Shown: positions 1-8,998 of the stretch, piece after piece
Position numbering within the stretch: position 1 is the first letter of the stretch
Layout of the letters: each line of letters begins with the position of its first letter
DNA from: JBGPQJ01 sp963709295
GTDB lineage: Bacteria > Chloroflexota > Anaerolineae > Anaerolineales > Villigracilaceae
Length of the DNA: 64,000 nucleotides
NCBI GenBank assembly: GCA_963709295.1
Contig: CAVPVW010000009.1
Location: 16,685-80,684, forward strand
Direction: 5' to 3'
Notes under the pieces: model-generated
Database searches by the model: none
The model's input: only the letters and a program-made list of their open reading frames with translations
What the model was told of the DNA's origin: nothing
Program-made: the position numbers and the translations under genes

Positions 1-315
1 AAATGCCACATAGCCGCCGGTAAAGAAGAGCACGTTAGGTTTGAAATCCCTAAGGATTCTCAAGGATGCGCCTATTCCGCGAATCACCTGCAACAGGTTT
101 CGCGGAAGCTGCTTCAAACCGACTCCATGGATGCCGGCAGCGGGAATGGCCTTGAACGGGATGCCTGTCCGTTCAATCAACCCAGCCTCGAGGCCGCCTT
201 CACCACCGACCCACAGCGTTTCCAAGTCAGGTCTCTCCTTCAATAAAGCGTTATGAACGGCCAATGCGGGATATACCCCGCCGCCCGTTCCGCCGGCGCA
301 AATCAGCAGTCGCAC
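1..315 (-). CDS. murG: MurG, N-terminal part (runs off left edge)
   Basis: UDP-GlcNAc:undecaprenyl-pyrophosphoryl-MurNAc-pentapeptide GlcNAc transferase, which makes lipid II on the inner face of the membrane. The first 105 codons are visible. They start with the family's glycine-rich loop (LLICAGGTGGGVYPALAV) and continue through VGGEGGLEAGLI and IPAAGIHGVGLKQLPRN, typical of the MurG N-domain. The start chosen is GTG at 315, preceded by GGAGA at 8 nt. It lies inside the 3' end of ftsW, so the two genes overlap by 65 bp in different frames. Last visible gene of the dcw cluster; the C-terminal UDP-GlcNAc-binding half is outside the window. Confidence 0.9.
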   Translation of the reverse strand, partial: MRLLICAGGTGGGVYPALAVHNALLKERPDLETLWVGGEGGLEAGLIERTGIPFKAIPAAGIHGVGLKQLPRNLLQVIRGIGASLRILRDFKPNVLFFTGGYVAF

Positions 316-1486
316 TGAATGATCTCCGTTCTTCAACATTGGTTTGAGTTTGTGTCTGCGGTTTTGCATTTCCCTGCCGGGCTATATTCATTAAAATGCC
401 CACCGCAGCTAGAGACACGATTAAATTGGATCCGCCTGCACTGACAAAGGGAAGTGCATTCCCGGCAAAGGGGAACAATCCCACGATGACCGACATATTC
501 ATGAACGCTTCCACGCCGATCCAGATCGTCAGGCCAGCACCGATAAGTGTCCCGAGCATATCCGGCGCTTTGTAGGAAATCCGCAACCCGCGCCATATGA
601 ACATTCCAAAAAGGATGACCACGCACAAGGCTCCGAACAGACCCAATTCTTCAGCCACAACGGCAAAGATGCTGTCGGTGGGGGGGACGGGTAAACCTGT
701 GAGCTTGGTGCGGGCTTTGCCTATCCCCACTCCGAACCAGCCTCCGTTCACGATGGCTTCGAGCGAGCGGCGAACGTGATAGGATGACTGCATCGGATCT
801 TCAAGGCCGGACATATAGGCAGCCAGCCGTTCGCGTCCGGTTGAGCTGAACTGGACCACGATCCATCCCGTCGCAAGGGAGATAATGATCAGGAAGACGA
901 TCTGCCGAAGGTCGCCTCCTGCCAGGAAGAAAAGCAATCCGCCGAGCAGGAAGATGGTGGCAGTAGCGCTCAGGTCAGGTTGGAGATAGATCAACCCGCC
1001 GATGAACCCAAGAATGGTCGCCATGGGGATAAGCCCTAAATTGATGTCATGCAACAATTCCCGCTTTGTATACAACCAGACTGACAGGTAAAGTACGGTG
1101 ACCATTTTTGCCAGTTCGGATGGCTGTATGGAGCCCTGGAAGAGGGTGCGAACAGCGCCCAGGCGAACTTCTCGAATGAAAAGAACGATGATAAGGAGGG
1201 CAACGGTGACGCCCATGATGGCGAGCAGGACTTTCTTTTCCTTGAAAATGTGATAATCCACACGAGAAAGCACATACGCCACGGCAATCCCGGCTGCCAT
1301 AAAGAGGATCTGCTTGAAAAAGATGTAAGTCGGCGAGTCGTAAACTGCCTGAGAAAAATCCCAACTGGCCGAAAAAACCATCATCAGACCAAATGCCCCA
1401 AGTACGATGAGCACAAGAATGAGAGGCAGGTCTACATGACCGTAGGCGGCCTTGTTCTTCACACCGGATCTCTGTAATGAATTCAT
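251..1486 (-). CDS. ftsW: FtsW, SEDS-family peptidoglycan glycosyltransferase
   Basis: Polytopic SEDS protein that polymerises lipid II at the division septum together with a class B PBP. About 411 aa with ten hydrophobic segments. Family signatures seen are the QPSELAK stretch in the middle, QPDLSAT, and VPPTDSIFAVVAEELG followed by an FPFAGNALPFVSAGGSNLI end region. The start is set at ATG 1486, which forms an ATGA overlap with the murD stop (translational coupling). A longer start at 1504 with AGGAG 13 nt upstream is also possible. The C-terminal tail (about 45 aa, Arg/Thr-rich) runs over the murG start. It could instead be a RodA paralogue, but the cluster position favours FtsW. Confidence 0.93.
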   Translation of the reverse strand: MNSLQRSGVKNKAAYGHVDLPLILVLIVLGAFGLMMVFSASWDFSQAVYDSPTYIFFKQILFMAAGIAVAYVLSRVDYHIFKEKKVLLAIMGVTVALLIIVLFIREVRLGAVRTLFQGSIQPSELAKMVTVLYLSVWLYTKRELLHDINLGLIPMATILGFIGGLIYLQPDLSATATIFLLGGLLFFLAGGDLRQIVFLIIISLATGWIVVQFSSTGRERLAAYMSGLEDPMQSSYHVRRSLEAIVNGGWFGVGIGKARTKLTGLPVPPTDSIFAVVAEELGLFGALCVVILFGMFIWRGLRISYKAPDMLGTLIGAGLTIWIGVEAFMNMSVIVGLFPFAGNALPFVSAGGSNLIVSLAAVGILMNIARQGNAKPQTQTQTNVEERRSFSATADLRRRNGRRGISRIGRS

Positions 1487-2868
1487 GAAAGCTCGAGTAC
1501 CCATTTTCTAAAGAATTCTCCTCGTTCTTCAAAATCCTTGAATTCGTCATAACTCGTGCCGCCCGGCGAAAAAAGAACGACATATCCGGGTTGTGTAGCT
1601 CTGGAAGCGCTGATGATGGCTTCTCTCAAATTCTTGCAGGTCGGACGGGTAAACGGACGCTTCCCAGAGATTTGCGGACCGAGCGCGGATGCGATTTTCG
1701 ACGCTGCTTCCCCGAAAATAACAACGTGATCCACGCGTTTATGGATCAGTTGAGCCAGATCATCCCAGGGGAGATCCTTGTCGCGGCCGCCCAGCATCAA
1801 CACGAGCGGGCTGCTGAACGAATTGATGGCGGCAATCGTCCGCTCGGGGGCGGTGGCGATGGAGTCGTTGTACCAAAGCGAGCCATGCCAATCACGGACG
1901 AACTCCAGGCGATGGGCCACGCCTTTGAAGCCTACTATTCCAGCGCGCATGTCGCTGGGCGTGAAACCTGCCGAGTAGGTGATGGTGCAGGCCGCCATGA
2001 CATTCAGCCTGTTATGTTCACCGCGTAATTCAATGGCATCCGAAACGGGGAGTTTTTCCTCGCGTCCCCTCGTGCGGACGTAGAAATCAGTGCCCTGGAC
2101 GAATGTTCCCTCGCCATCTTTTGAGAGAGGTGTGAAACCGAAAGAGAGCAGGCTCCCCTTGACTTTTTCCGCCAAAGCCCAGGACACCGTATCATCGCGG
2201 TTGAGGATCGCAGTGTCGGTCGGGGATTGGTATTCCAGAATGCGCGCTTTCGCCGCTGTGTAAGCTTCCATGGAACCATGCCGGTCCAGATGGTTGGGTG
2301 TGATGTTGAGTACGGCTGCCATGTTGGGAGAAACCGTCATCTGTTCCAGTTGAAAAGATGAGATTTCAAGGATGGCCAGGTCATCTGACGTCATGTCATC
2401 GACGTAGTTGATAAGAGGGTCGCCGATGTTTCCGCCGATCCATACTTCTCGGAACTTGCCGGATAACCCTGCTTTTGCGATTCTGCCAACCAGCGTGGTG
2501 GTGGTTGTTTTGCCTGCCGATCCGGTGATGCCGATCGTCTTGCAGGGGACTGTTTCGAGAAAGATTTGTGTATCATTGGTCAACGGGATACCGCGTTTGG
2601 CTGCCTCGACCACCAGAGGGTTGCTTAGCGGGACTCCGCCGGAAATTGCGAGCAAATCGGTACCATTGAGCAGGTGAAGAGGATGCCCGCCGGTGGACCA
2701 TTCAATGTTCATCCCCGCAGTTGATTGTCGGGGGGCATCCAGCTGTTCAGCAGTCCGTTGGTCGTTCAAGGTGACCTTGGCGCCGTGCCCGGCCAGGTAG
2801 CGTGCCAGAGCAATACCCTGACGGGCTGCTCCGAGAATGACCACACGCTTTCCTCTCCAATTTGCCAT
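1483..2868 (-). CDS. murD: MurD, UDP-MurNAc-L-alanine:D-glutamate ligase
   Basis: Cytoplasmic ATP-dependent ligase adding D-Glu to UDP-MurNAc-L-Ala. The 461-aa product has the usual three domains: an N-terminal Rossmann-like domain (VVILGAARQGIALARYLA), the Mur ligase P-loop GITGSAGKTT at about residues 113-122, NHLDRHGSMEAY in the central domain, and a C-terminal domain with the YNDSIATAPERT and LGGRDK motifs. An in-frame extension runs 33 codons further upstream into mraY, but ATG 2868 lies 14 nt after the mraY stop and begins the family N-terminus (MANWRGKRVV), so it is preferred. It overlaps ftsW by ATGA. Confidence 0.95.
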   Translation of the reverse strand: MANWRGKRVVILGAARQGIALARYLAGHGAKVTLNDQRTAEQLDAPRQSTAGMNIEWSTGGHPLHLLNGTDLLAISGGVPLSNPLVVEAAKRGIPLTNDTQIFLETVPCKTIGITGSAGKTTTTTLVGRIAKAGLSGKFREVWIGGNIGDPLINYVDDMTSDDLAILEISSFQLEQMTVSPNMAAVLNITPNHLDRHGSMEAYTAAKARILEYQSPTDTAILNRDDTVSWALAEKVKGSLLSFGFTPLSKDGEGTFVQGTDFYVRTRGREEKLPVSDAIELRGEHNRLNVMAACTITYSAGFTPSDMRAGIVGFKGVAHRLEFVRDWHGSLWYNDSIATAPERTIAAINSFSSPLVLMLGGRDKDLPWDDLAQLIHKRVDHVVIFGEAASKIASALGPQISGKRPFTRPTCKNLREAIISASRATQPGYVVLFSPGGTSYDEFKDFEERGEFFRKWVLELS

Positions 2869-2882
2869 TTTTTTATCCCAAC

Positions 2883-3878
2883 CTACACCATCGCAAGACC
2901 GATACCAATCATTGCTGCAAGCAAACCAATCAACCAGAAACGCTGAACAACCTGTGTTTCGCTCCAACCGAGTAATTCAAAATGAAGGTGCAGGGGAGCC
3001 ATTTTAAAAATCCGGCGGCCTTTTGTTAGTTTGAAATAACCGATTTGCAGAATATCGCTGACGGCTTCACTGACCGGAATAATAGCTATCACTGCCAGGA
3101 GCGGCCATTGCCCGGTCATCAATGCGATCACTGCGATCGATGACCCCAGTGCCATGGAACCGGTGTCTCCCATGATGAGCTCAGCAGGGTGAACGTTGAA
3201 CCACAGGAAACCGAACAGTGCGCCGACAATCGTGAAACAGTAGCGTGCCAGGTAAATTTGACCCTGGCTGATAGCGATGATGCCGTAAGCAGCCAGAATG
3301 GTGGCGGAGATCAATCCAGCCAATCCGTCCAATCCATCCGTGAAGTTCACGGCATTGGATGTGCCGACAATCAGGAAAGCAGCGATGGAGATATAAAGCC
3401 ATGGCGCGAGTACAATTTCACCTTGAATGCCGGGGATGAACATATCAGGCACGTCCAGCAGGTAAAACAGAGTAAACGCTGCTCCTACAGCAAGCGCCAC
3501 CTGCGCTGCAAATTTGGTGCGAATTCGCATGCCCTCGCCTTTGCGCTTGCCGCGGATTCCCTCCCAGTCGTCGATCGCGCCTAGCACTGCAAACCCCACC
3601 ATGACGAGCAGCGGGACGAGTACCGATTTGCCGACCCCGCTCACCCCCAGAAGTGAAGCCGTGTTGAGCAGGATGGTGAGAAGGATGACCGGGGCGATGA
3701 ACATGACACCACCCATGGTAGGGGTGCCCATCTTCACGAGGTGATGGGTCGGTTCGTCCACCCGGATGATCTTGCCCACTTTGAAATGGCGCAGGATCCT
3801 CAGGAGCGGACCGCCCCAGATGACGGTGAGCATGAAGCTCAGAGCGGCAAGACTGACAGCGAGGGAGGATTCTTTCAT
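2883..3878 (-). CDS. mraY: MraY, phospho-MurNAc-pentapeptide transferase
   Basis: Integral membrane enzyme that transfers phospho-MurNAc-pentapeptide to undecaprenyl phosphate, giving lipid I. The 331-aa protein has about ten hydrophobic helices and clear family motifs: GTPTMGG near residue 52, the FTDGLDGLAG Asp-rich catalytic motif in the middle, FNVHPAELIMGDTGSMALG, and the HLHFELLGW His motif near the C-terminus. ATG 3878 overlaps the murF stop by 4 nt (ATGA). Confidence 0.96.
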   Translation of the reverse strand: MKESSLAVSLAALSFMLTVIWGGPLLRILRHFKVGKIIRVDEPTHHLVKMGTPTMGGVMFIAPVILLTILLNTASLLGVSGVGKSVLVPLLVMVGFAVLGAIDDWEGIRGKRKGEGMRIRTKFAAQVALAVGAAFTLFYLLDVPDMFIPGIQGEIVLAPWLYISIAAFLIVGTSNAVNFTDGLDGLAGLISATILAAYGIIAISQGQIYLARYCFTIVGALFGFLWFNVHPAELIMGDTGSMALGSSIAVIALMTGQWPLLAVIAIIPVSEAVSDILQIGYFKLTKGRRIFKMAPLHLHFELLGWSETQVVQRFWLIGLLAAMIGIGLAMV

Positions 3879-5296
3879 TCCTGAACCTCCAGCGCTGATG
3901 TGATTCGGTCCATTCGAAGACCGTGAGAACCTTTCAAAAGTACCGAATCATGATTGGTTAGATGAGAGCGAAGCCACTCAATTACCTGCTCGATTTCCTC
4001 AAATTGCAATATGCTGTCCTTCTTCATACCTGATCTGCCGGCAGCACTTGCAATCATGTGCGCGCGGGGACCTAAAGTTAGGAGCACATCTGCCACACGG
4101 GCAGTGCGCACGCCAACCATTTCATGTCCCTGTTTCTCGTACTGACCCAGCTCGAGCATATCGCCCAGGACGGCAATCTTACGGCCTTCCATTTCATCAA
4201 GAAGATTGAGCGCAGCCAGCATGGATTCGGGCGATGCGTTATAGGTATCATCGAGCAGCATCGCGCCGGATTCGGTCCTTACTGCGACCATGCGCAATTG
4301 GGTGTGACCGTGATGCAGTCCGTCGAATATTTCCTGCCAGGTCAATCCTTCGACCAGACCGACCGCAGTGGCACGCAGGGCAGTATGAACAGAATGCTGC
4401 CCAATCATGGGTACATGCGTATGAAGGACTTCATCCTTGTAATGAAGCCGGAAGCGGATGCCCTCAAGCCCTTCACTTTCAACTTCGTCCGCCCACAGAT
4501 CGGCTTGAGGATCCAGTCCGTAGTAAAACACGCTCGCCTGCGTCTTGTCTGCCATCCACCGCACCCAGGGATCGTCATGATTCAACACGGCAGTTCCTTC
4601 AGGGGCGGCGGGCAGTGACTGAACGAGTTCCGATTTTCCCCTCGCGATGTCCTCTTGCGTTCCCGCCCTCTCCGCATGTACGGTGCCGATATTGGTAATG
4701 ACTCCCACGGAGGGAAGGGCGATGTCGCATAGGAATTTAATCTCACCGGGAACATAAAATCCCATTTCCAAAACGGCACGTTCGTGCCCGGAGCCCAGCT
4801 TAAGCAGCGTGAGAGGGAGACCGATTTCATTATTCAGGTTTCCCGGATTCTTGAGTGTGTGGTACCTCTGTGAAAGGACCTCGCCAATGACCTCTTTGGT
4901 GGTGGATTTGCCCACGCTGCCCGTGATTCCGATCACACGAACACTAAGCTTCTTCCGCCAGAAGGCTGCGATATTCTGAAGCGCCATCAGGCTGTTGTCC
5001 ACCAGGAGACAGAGGGGGAGAGCGATGGGTTCCTCCACGGCTGGAACATTGTTCTTGCGGAAGTCCAGTGTGGAAAAATTGCCGGGCACTTCATGCTCGA
5101 TCAACGCGAAGATGGCGCCTCGACGAAAGGCTTCAGCGACAAAATCGTGGCCGTCCACCCGTTCACCCGGCAGGGCCACAAACATCCCTCCGGGGATCGC
5201 CTGCCGAGAATCAATCACGGCCTCGGTGATGACCATTTCGGTCATATCCGGGCGTGATTGGGTCAGGGCTTCGAAGGCGTCTGCAAGAGTCAACAT
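3875..5296 (-). CDS. murF: MurF, UDP-MurNAc-tripeptide:D-Ala-D-Ala ligase
   Basis: Mur ligase that completes the cytoplasmic pentapeptide precursor by adding D-Ala-D-Ala. The 473-aa protein shows the N-terminal substrate domain (DSRQAIPGGMFVALPGERVDGHDF), the ATP loop GITGSVGKST at 123-132 and the MurF-specific NPGNLNNEIGLPLTLL segment that separates it from MurE. The C-terminal domain has LLDDTYNASPESM and AVLGDMLELG. Its ATG shares one A with the TAA of the preceding PBP gene. murE, which usually lies between pbp and murF, is absent here. Confidence 0.95.
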   Translation of the reverse strand: MLTLADAFEALTQSRPDMTEMVITEAVIDSRQAIPGGMFVALPGERVDGHDFVAEAFRRGAIFALIEHEVPGNFSTLDFRKNNVPAVEEPIALPLCLLVDNSLMALQNIAAFWRKKLSVRVIGITGSVGKSTTKEVIGEVLSQRYHTLKNPGNLNNEIGLPLTLLKLGSGHERAVLEMGFYVPGEIKFLCDIALPSVGVITNIGTVHAERAGTQEDIARGKSELVQSLPAAPEGTAVLNHDDPWVRWMADKTQASVFYYGLDPQADLWADEVESEGLEGIRFRLHYKDEVLHTHVPMIGQHSVHTALRATAVGLVEGLTWQEIFDGLHHGHTQLRMVAVRTESGAMLLDDTYNASPESMLAALNLLDEMEGRKIAVLGDMLELGQYEKQGHEMVGVRTARVADVLLTLGPRAHMIASAAGRSGMKKDSILQFEEIEQVIEWLRSHLTNHDSVLLKGSHGLRMDRITSALEVQE

Positions 5297-7047
5297 TATT
5301 GACCGGCCAGGACTTCCCTTACATTGTCGGGCGGTATGTTCATGAGAACTACCAGCCGTTTTGCCACTCTCTCAAAAGCAGGGGCTGCCACCTGGGACGC
5401 CCACTCGGACGTCTGCGGTTTTTCAAGCCACACATAAACCATGAATTGTGGGTTCTCGATCGGCCCCCATCCCACGAAGGACGCGTTGGTCACACCTTCC
5501 AGATATCCACCGGGACCCGGGATCTGTGCCGTGCCGGTCTTGCCGACCAGCCTGTAACCCGGCACATCCACCACACCTTCACCGCGCTCAAGAGATTGAG
5601 CGAGCATTTCGGTCAGCGTGCGGGCGGTCTGGGCGCTGATGGGCGTACCTGCAACCTGGGTGGGCGTGTTGTACTGGCGCCCGTTCGTGACGATGCTTTT
5701 CACCATGTGAGGGACGACCATCTTTCCATCATTGGCGACCGCGGATACCGCCATCATCATTTGGATAGGGGTGACCGCAACGCCCTGGCCGAAGGAATTC
5801 GTGCCGAGGTCCACCTGGTACCAATCATCATCACCGGGGAGTTTCAATCGTCCGCTGGCTTCACCGACCAGGTCGATGCCGGTGGGATGACCAAGGCCGA
5901 ATTTTTGCATATAGTTGTAGAAATCGGTGTTGCCGACTTCATCAGCGATCCAGCTGAAACAAACATTCAAGGAGTGTTCGAGGCAGCCCACCATGTCCTG
6001 AGCGCCCCATGCGCCTCCATCCCAGTTGTGAATGTAGGCGCCGCCGATTTCATAATAACCGGGGTCAAAGAACGGGGTGGTAGGCGCGACAGTACCGGTA
6101 TCCAGCGCGGAGGCCATGGTCATCATCTTGAACACGGAACCCGGCTCATACTGCGTGCTGATGGCGCGGTTGAAAGCGGTGCCGTTCGGGTAGGTCTTGT
6201 CGAAGCTCCAGTATTCGTTCAGGTCCAGGCGTGGGGAGGAGGTCATCGCCAGGATTTCACCCGTTTTAGGGTCCATGACAATGATGGTTCCGTTTTCTGC
6301 CCCTGTGGCTGCCAGGGTGTTATCCAGAATATCCTCCACGGTAGCCTGGATCTCCCGGTCGATGGTCAGGACGAGGTTGGAGCCGCCGGGAACCTCGGGC
6401 ATCTGTTCGGCCAGGGTGGGATCTGAAGGGATCCACACCAGCTTGGGCTGCCCTGCGAGCAGGTCGTTGTATTTCTCCTCCACGCCGTAGTAACCGCGGT
6501 CTTCCCGGCTGACGAAACCCAGCACATTGGATGCCAGGTCGCTCTCCGGGTAGCTGCGAGCCAGGTGAGGTCTGAAATACAAACCGGACAAAGTCGGGGC
6601 ATTCTCTCCCGGGACATATTGAGCTGCAAATTGCTCCTGTAACTTTTGGAGTTCCTCAACTTTATCCGCCGGGATATGGTCTGCGAGATAGACATAAAGC
6701 TGGTTGGCAGGCGCTTCATCGAGTTTGGTGATCACCTCGCCGGCGTCCATCCCGAGTGCGACGTTGAGCGCGAGAGCGATCGTCTGTGTGTTGCGGAGTT
6801 CGCCCATGTTGACACCGACTTCATATACCGTCTTGTTTCCCGCCAGGAGATGACCGTTGCGATCATAGATTTCCCCGCGTGGGGGATAGATCGTCTGATA
6901 CTCGCCCTGGTACATGTCGCCCTGGTCGCGAAGCGCGGCTGCTTGCGGGCTGGATTGGATGCGGAAAATCTGGAAGATGATTGCAATCGAAATCACCACA
7001 AACATTCCGGAAAGTAGAAGTGAGCGCCATTGATACTGCTGTTTCAT
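5296..7047 (-). CDS. ftsI: Class B penicillin-binding protein (FtsI/PBP2b-like transpeptidase)
   Basis: Septal peptidoglycan transpeptidase, 583 aa. It has one N-terminal membrane anchor (about residues 9-28), a PBP dimerisation region (PPRGEIYDRNGHLLA near 55-69) and a C-terminal transpeptidase domain. All three penicillin-binding motifs are visible: SxxK (S304-VFK), SxN (SLN 359-361) and KTGTA at 503-507. Its position after the FtsL-like gene and before murF is the standard place for ftsI. There are no PASTA domains. It is joined to murF by a TAATG stop/start overlap, so the two are probably translationally coupled. Confidence 0.94.
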   Translation of the reverse strand: MKQQYQWRSLLLSGMFVVISIAIIFQIFRIQSSPQAAALRDQGDMYQGEYQTIYPPRGEIYDRNGHLLAGNKTVYEVGVNMGELRNTQTIALALNVALGMDAGEVITKLDEAPANQLYVYLADHIPADKVEELQKLQEQFAAQYVPGENAPTLSGLYFRPHLARSYPESDLASNVLGFVSREDRGYYGVEEKYNDLLAGQPKLVWIPSDPTLAEQMPEVPGGSNLVLTIDREIQATVEDILDNTLAATGAENGTIIVMDPKTGEILAMTSSPRLDLNEYWSFDKTYPNGTAFNRAISTQYEPGSVFKMMTMASALDTGTVAPTTPFFDPGYYEIGGAYIHNWDGGAWGAQDMVGCLEHSLNVCFSWIADEVGNTDFYNYMQKFGLGHPTGIDLVGEASGRLKLPGDDDWYQVDLGTNSFGQGVAVTPIQMMMAVSAVANDGKMVVPHMVKSIVTNGRQYNTPTQVAGTPISAQTARTLTEMLAQSLERGEGVVDVPGYRLVGKTGTAQIPGPGGYLEGVTNASFVGWGPIENPQFMVYVWLEKPQTSEWASQVAAPAFERVAKRLVVLMNIPPDNVREVLAGQ

Positions 7048-7056
7048 CCCATGCTC

Positions 7057-7557
7057 CTAACGGGTTGCAGCTTTCTGCATTTGATCTTCAAACCAGCCAA
7101 ACAGCGACTGGGAAAAGCGCGGGTCCAGCGCGGGTGAATGTCTCGAGACATTGGATGCGGACATCACGACAGGCGCGGGAGGGAAATACCCAGGGATGGA
7201 CATGAAAACTACTTCTTCCGGCGAAGCGGGGACAAAATCCATCTCTTCAGCCCGGGCAAGAAGATTGCCGGTGGAAAGCAGTTCCGCCAATTCAGTCTCC
7301 AGATCCGCATTGTTGCGTTGCGTATTTGAAATGGCAGCCTCCAAGTCTTGAATCTCGCGCCCAGCCAATGCCGCCCTGGAGGTGACGTTCAGGTAGATCC
7401 CGGCGACCATTCCGACGGCAATCGTGCCGACCAAAAACAGGCCGATCCACTTGCGTTGAGTCCGCCAGGGGGCTTCCTTGTACGCAAGGACCAGGTGGTC
7501 CATCTTTGAACGGGTGGCGTGGATGGTGTCGTCCACTTTTTGATTTCTGATCTTCAT
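7057..7557 (-). CDS. FtsL-like cell-division membrane protein
   Basis: Bitopic protein of 166 aa: a charged cytoplasmic N-terminus, one transmembrane helix (about residues 38-58), then a short predicted coiled coil (EIQDLEAAISNTQRNNADLE) and a Pro-rich tail. Size, topology and position between rsmH and the class B PBP gene match FtsL, which joins FtsB/DivIC and activates the septal synthase. Sequence identity in this family is always low, so the call rests on topology and synteny. Only 2 nt separate it from the rsmH stop. Confidence 0.75.
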   Translation of the reverse strand: MKIRNQKVDDTIHATRSKMDHLVLAYKEAPWRTQRKWIGLFLVGTIAVGMVAGIYLNVTSRAALAGREIQDLEAAISNTQRNNADLETELAELLSTGNLLARAEEMDFVPASPEEVVFMSIPGYFPPAPVVMSASNVSRHSPALDPRFSQSLFGWFEDQMQKAATR

Positions 7558-7559
7558 CT

Positions 7560-8480
7560 TTATATTTTTTCCGCTATCCTTAGTTTTGCACTGCGAGCCC
7601 TTGGGTTTTCAGCGATTTCGGCCTCGGCAGGGACAATCGGTTTACGCGTGATCTTTTTGAGCGATGCTTTGTGACCGCAGGTGCATTGAGGTTGTCGGGG
7701 CGGACAAAGGCAATCGGTGCTCTCCAGGTTGATAAAGTCTTTTACGATCCGGTCTTCCAACGAATGAAAACTGATTACTGCTAATCTCCCGCCTGTTTGT
7801 AATACTTGTACTGTCTGCGGAAGCGCTGCTTCAATTGATTTCAACTCTTCATTGACCGCAATTCTCAACGCTTGAAATGTGCGTGTGGCCGGGTGGAGAT
7901 GGTCTCTGGCTCCTCCAGTGCCTGCCACGACTGCTGCGAGCTGCCTGGTCGTTTCCAGCGGTCTTGCCCGCACGATGGCCCGTGCTATCCGCCGTGCGTT
8001 GCGATCCTCTCCGTAGCGGAAGATGATCTCCGCCAGTTCCTTTTCGCTCAACTGGTTGACCAGTTCGGCAGCCGAGACCGGGCTGTCCGGGCTGAACCTC
8101 ATGTCGAGCGGGGCATCCTGCTGGAAGGAAAATCCTCGTTCGGGTGTGTCGAATTGCATCGATGAAACGCCGAGGTCGAACACAATTCCGTCCACACTTT
8201 TCCAGCCGATCGCCTCGAGCACTTTGGCCAGTTCCACGTAGGATGCCCTTTCGATCCTTACCCTTCCTGCAAAGTCGGCGAGTCGCTTTTCGGAAATTGC
8301 GATTGCCTGTGGATCCAGGTCGAGACCGAGCAGTCTGCCATCGGGCTGGCTGGCCTCCAGGATTCCCTGGGCGTGCCCTCCTGCACCGAGTGTGCAATCC
8401 ACGAAGGAGCCTCCGCTCCTTGGCTGCAACGCGTGTATAATGTCTTGGTAAAGTACAGGTATATGCGGCCCGGCAGGCAT
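7560..8480 (-). CDS. rsmH: RsmH, 16S rRNA m4C1402 methyltransferase
   Basis: SAM-dependent N4-methyltransferase (MraW) acting on C1402 of 16S rRNA. The 306-aa product starts with the family signature HIPVLYQDII. It continues with the SAM-binding VDCTLGAGGHAQGIL loop, the GIVFDLGVSSMQFD motif, RGFSFQQDAPLDMR, and a C-terminal ISFHSLEDRIVK. Second gene of the dcw cluster, starting 9 nt after the mraZ stop. Confidence 0.96.
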   Translation of the reverse strand: MPAGPHIPVLYQDIIHALQPRSGGSFVDCTLGAGGHAQGILEASQPDGRLLGLDLDPQAIAISEKRLADFAGRVRIERASYVELAKVLEAIGWKSVDGIVFDLGVSSMQFDTPERGFSFQQDAPLDMRFSPDSPVSAAELVNQLSEKELAEIIFRYGEDRNARRIARAIVRARPLETTRQLAAVVAGTGGARDHLHPATRTFQALRIAVNEELKSIEAALPQTVQVLQTGGRLAVISFHSLEDRIVKDFINLESTDCLCPPRQPQCTCGHKASLKKITRKPIVPAEAEIAENPRARSAKLRIAEKI

Positions 8481-8489
8481 TGTTACTGC

Positions 8490-8930
8490 CTATTTATCCG
8501 CCGCGAGATTGAAAGCCGAAAAACGGTGGGCATTGGCTTCAGTATCTTGAAGGTTCTTCACCTGCTGATCCCAATCGGCAGGCAGCCATATCTCAAAGTA
8601 CTCGCCTTGCCCGACCACCGTCGCTTCGCCCTCGAGATTAAGGAATTGTCGTGAGTGTTGCGGGACAAGGATGCGGCCGGCTTTGTCCACTTCAACCTGA
8701 TAGGCGTTGGACAGAATCAACCGGCGCAGGAGGCGGGCAGTGGGATCGGTCAGACTAATGGAGGTAATTCGCTCGAGAACCTGTTCGAAAGCCTCGGCAG
8801 TCATCACCATGAGGTTTTTGTCAAAACCCTGGGTGAGGTATGCGCCTTTGCTCAATAACTCACGGAAGCGGGCTGGAATGGTCAGGCGTCCTTTATCATC
8901 TAATGAGTGTTGATACTGGCCCAAGAACAT
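8490..8930 (-). CDS. mraZ: MraZ, transcriptional regulator of the dcw cluster
   Basis: 146-aa double-domain AbrB-like (SpoVT/MraZ fold) DNA-binding protein. Both halves carry the repeated DKGRLTIPARFR / DKAGRILVPQHSR signature. Known MraZ proteins repress their own promoter by binding GTGGGA direct repeats, and three such boxes are present just upstream (8999-9024). First gene of the division cluster. AAGGAG lies about 13 nt before the ATG, a rather long spacing. Confidence 0.95.
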   Translation of the reverse strand: MFLGQYQHSLDDKGRLTIPARFRELLSKGAYLTQGFDKNLMVMTAEAFEQVLERITSISLTDPTARLLRRLILSNAYQVEVDKAGRILVPQHSRQFLNLEGEATVVGQGEYFEIWLPADWDQQVKNLQDTEANAHRFSAFNLAADK

Positions 8931-8955
8931 AAGTTCTACTTACTCCTTTAATAGC

Positions 8956-8981
8956 AGTTCGCCGGTTGATTCCGGCGAACT
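8956..8981 (-). promoter_or_regulatory. Perfect 10-bp inverted repeat in the mraZ leader
   Basis: AGTTCGCCGG at 8956-8965 pairs perfectly with CCGGCGAACT at 8972-8981, around a 6-nt TTGATT loop. It sits 25 nt upstream of the mraZ ATG, between the MraZ boxes and the ribosome-binding site. No T-run follows it on the minus strand, so it is more likely an mRNA leader structure or a second regulator's site than a terminator. Confidence 0.6.
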
Positions 8982-8998
8982 AGTCAAGATAAATTTTC

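Noticed and set aside
5254..6426. 390-codon open frame on the plus strand opposite the PBP gene
   Set aside because: Antisense shadow of a well-supported coding sequence; no ribosome-binding site and no family-like sequence.
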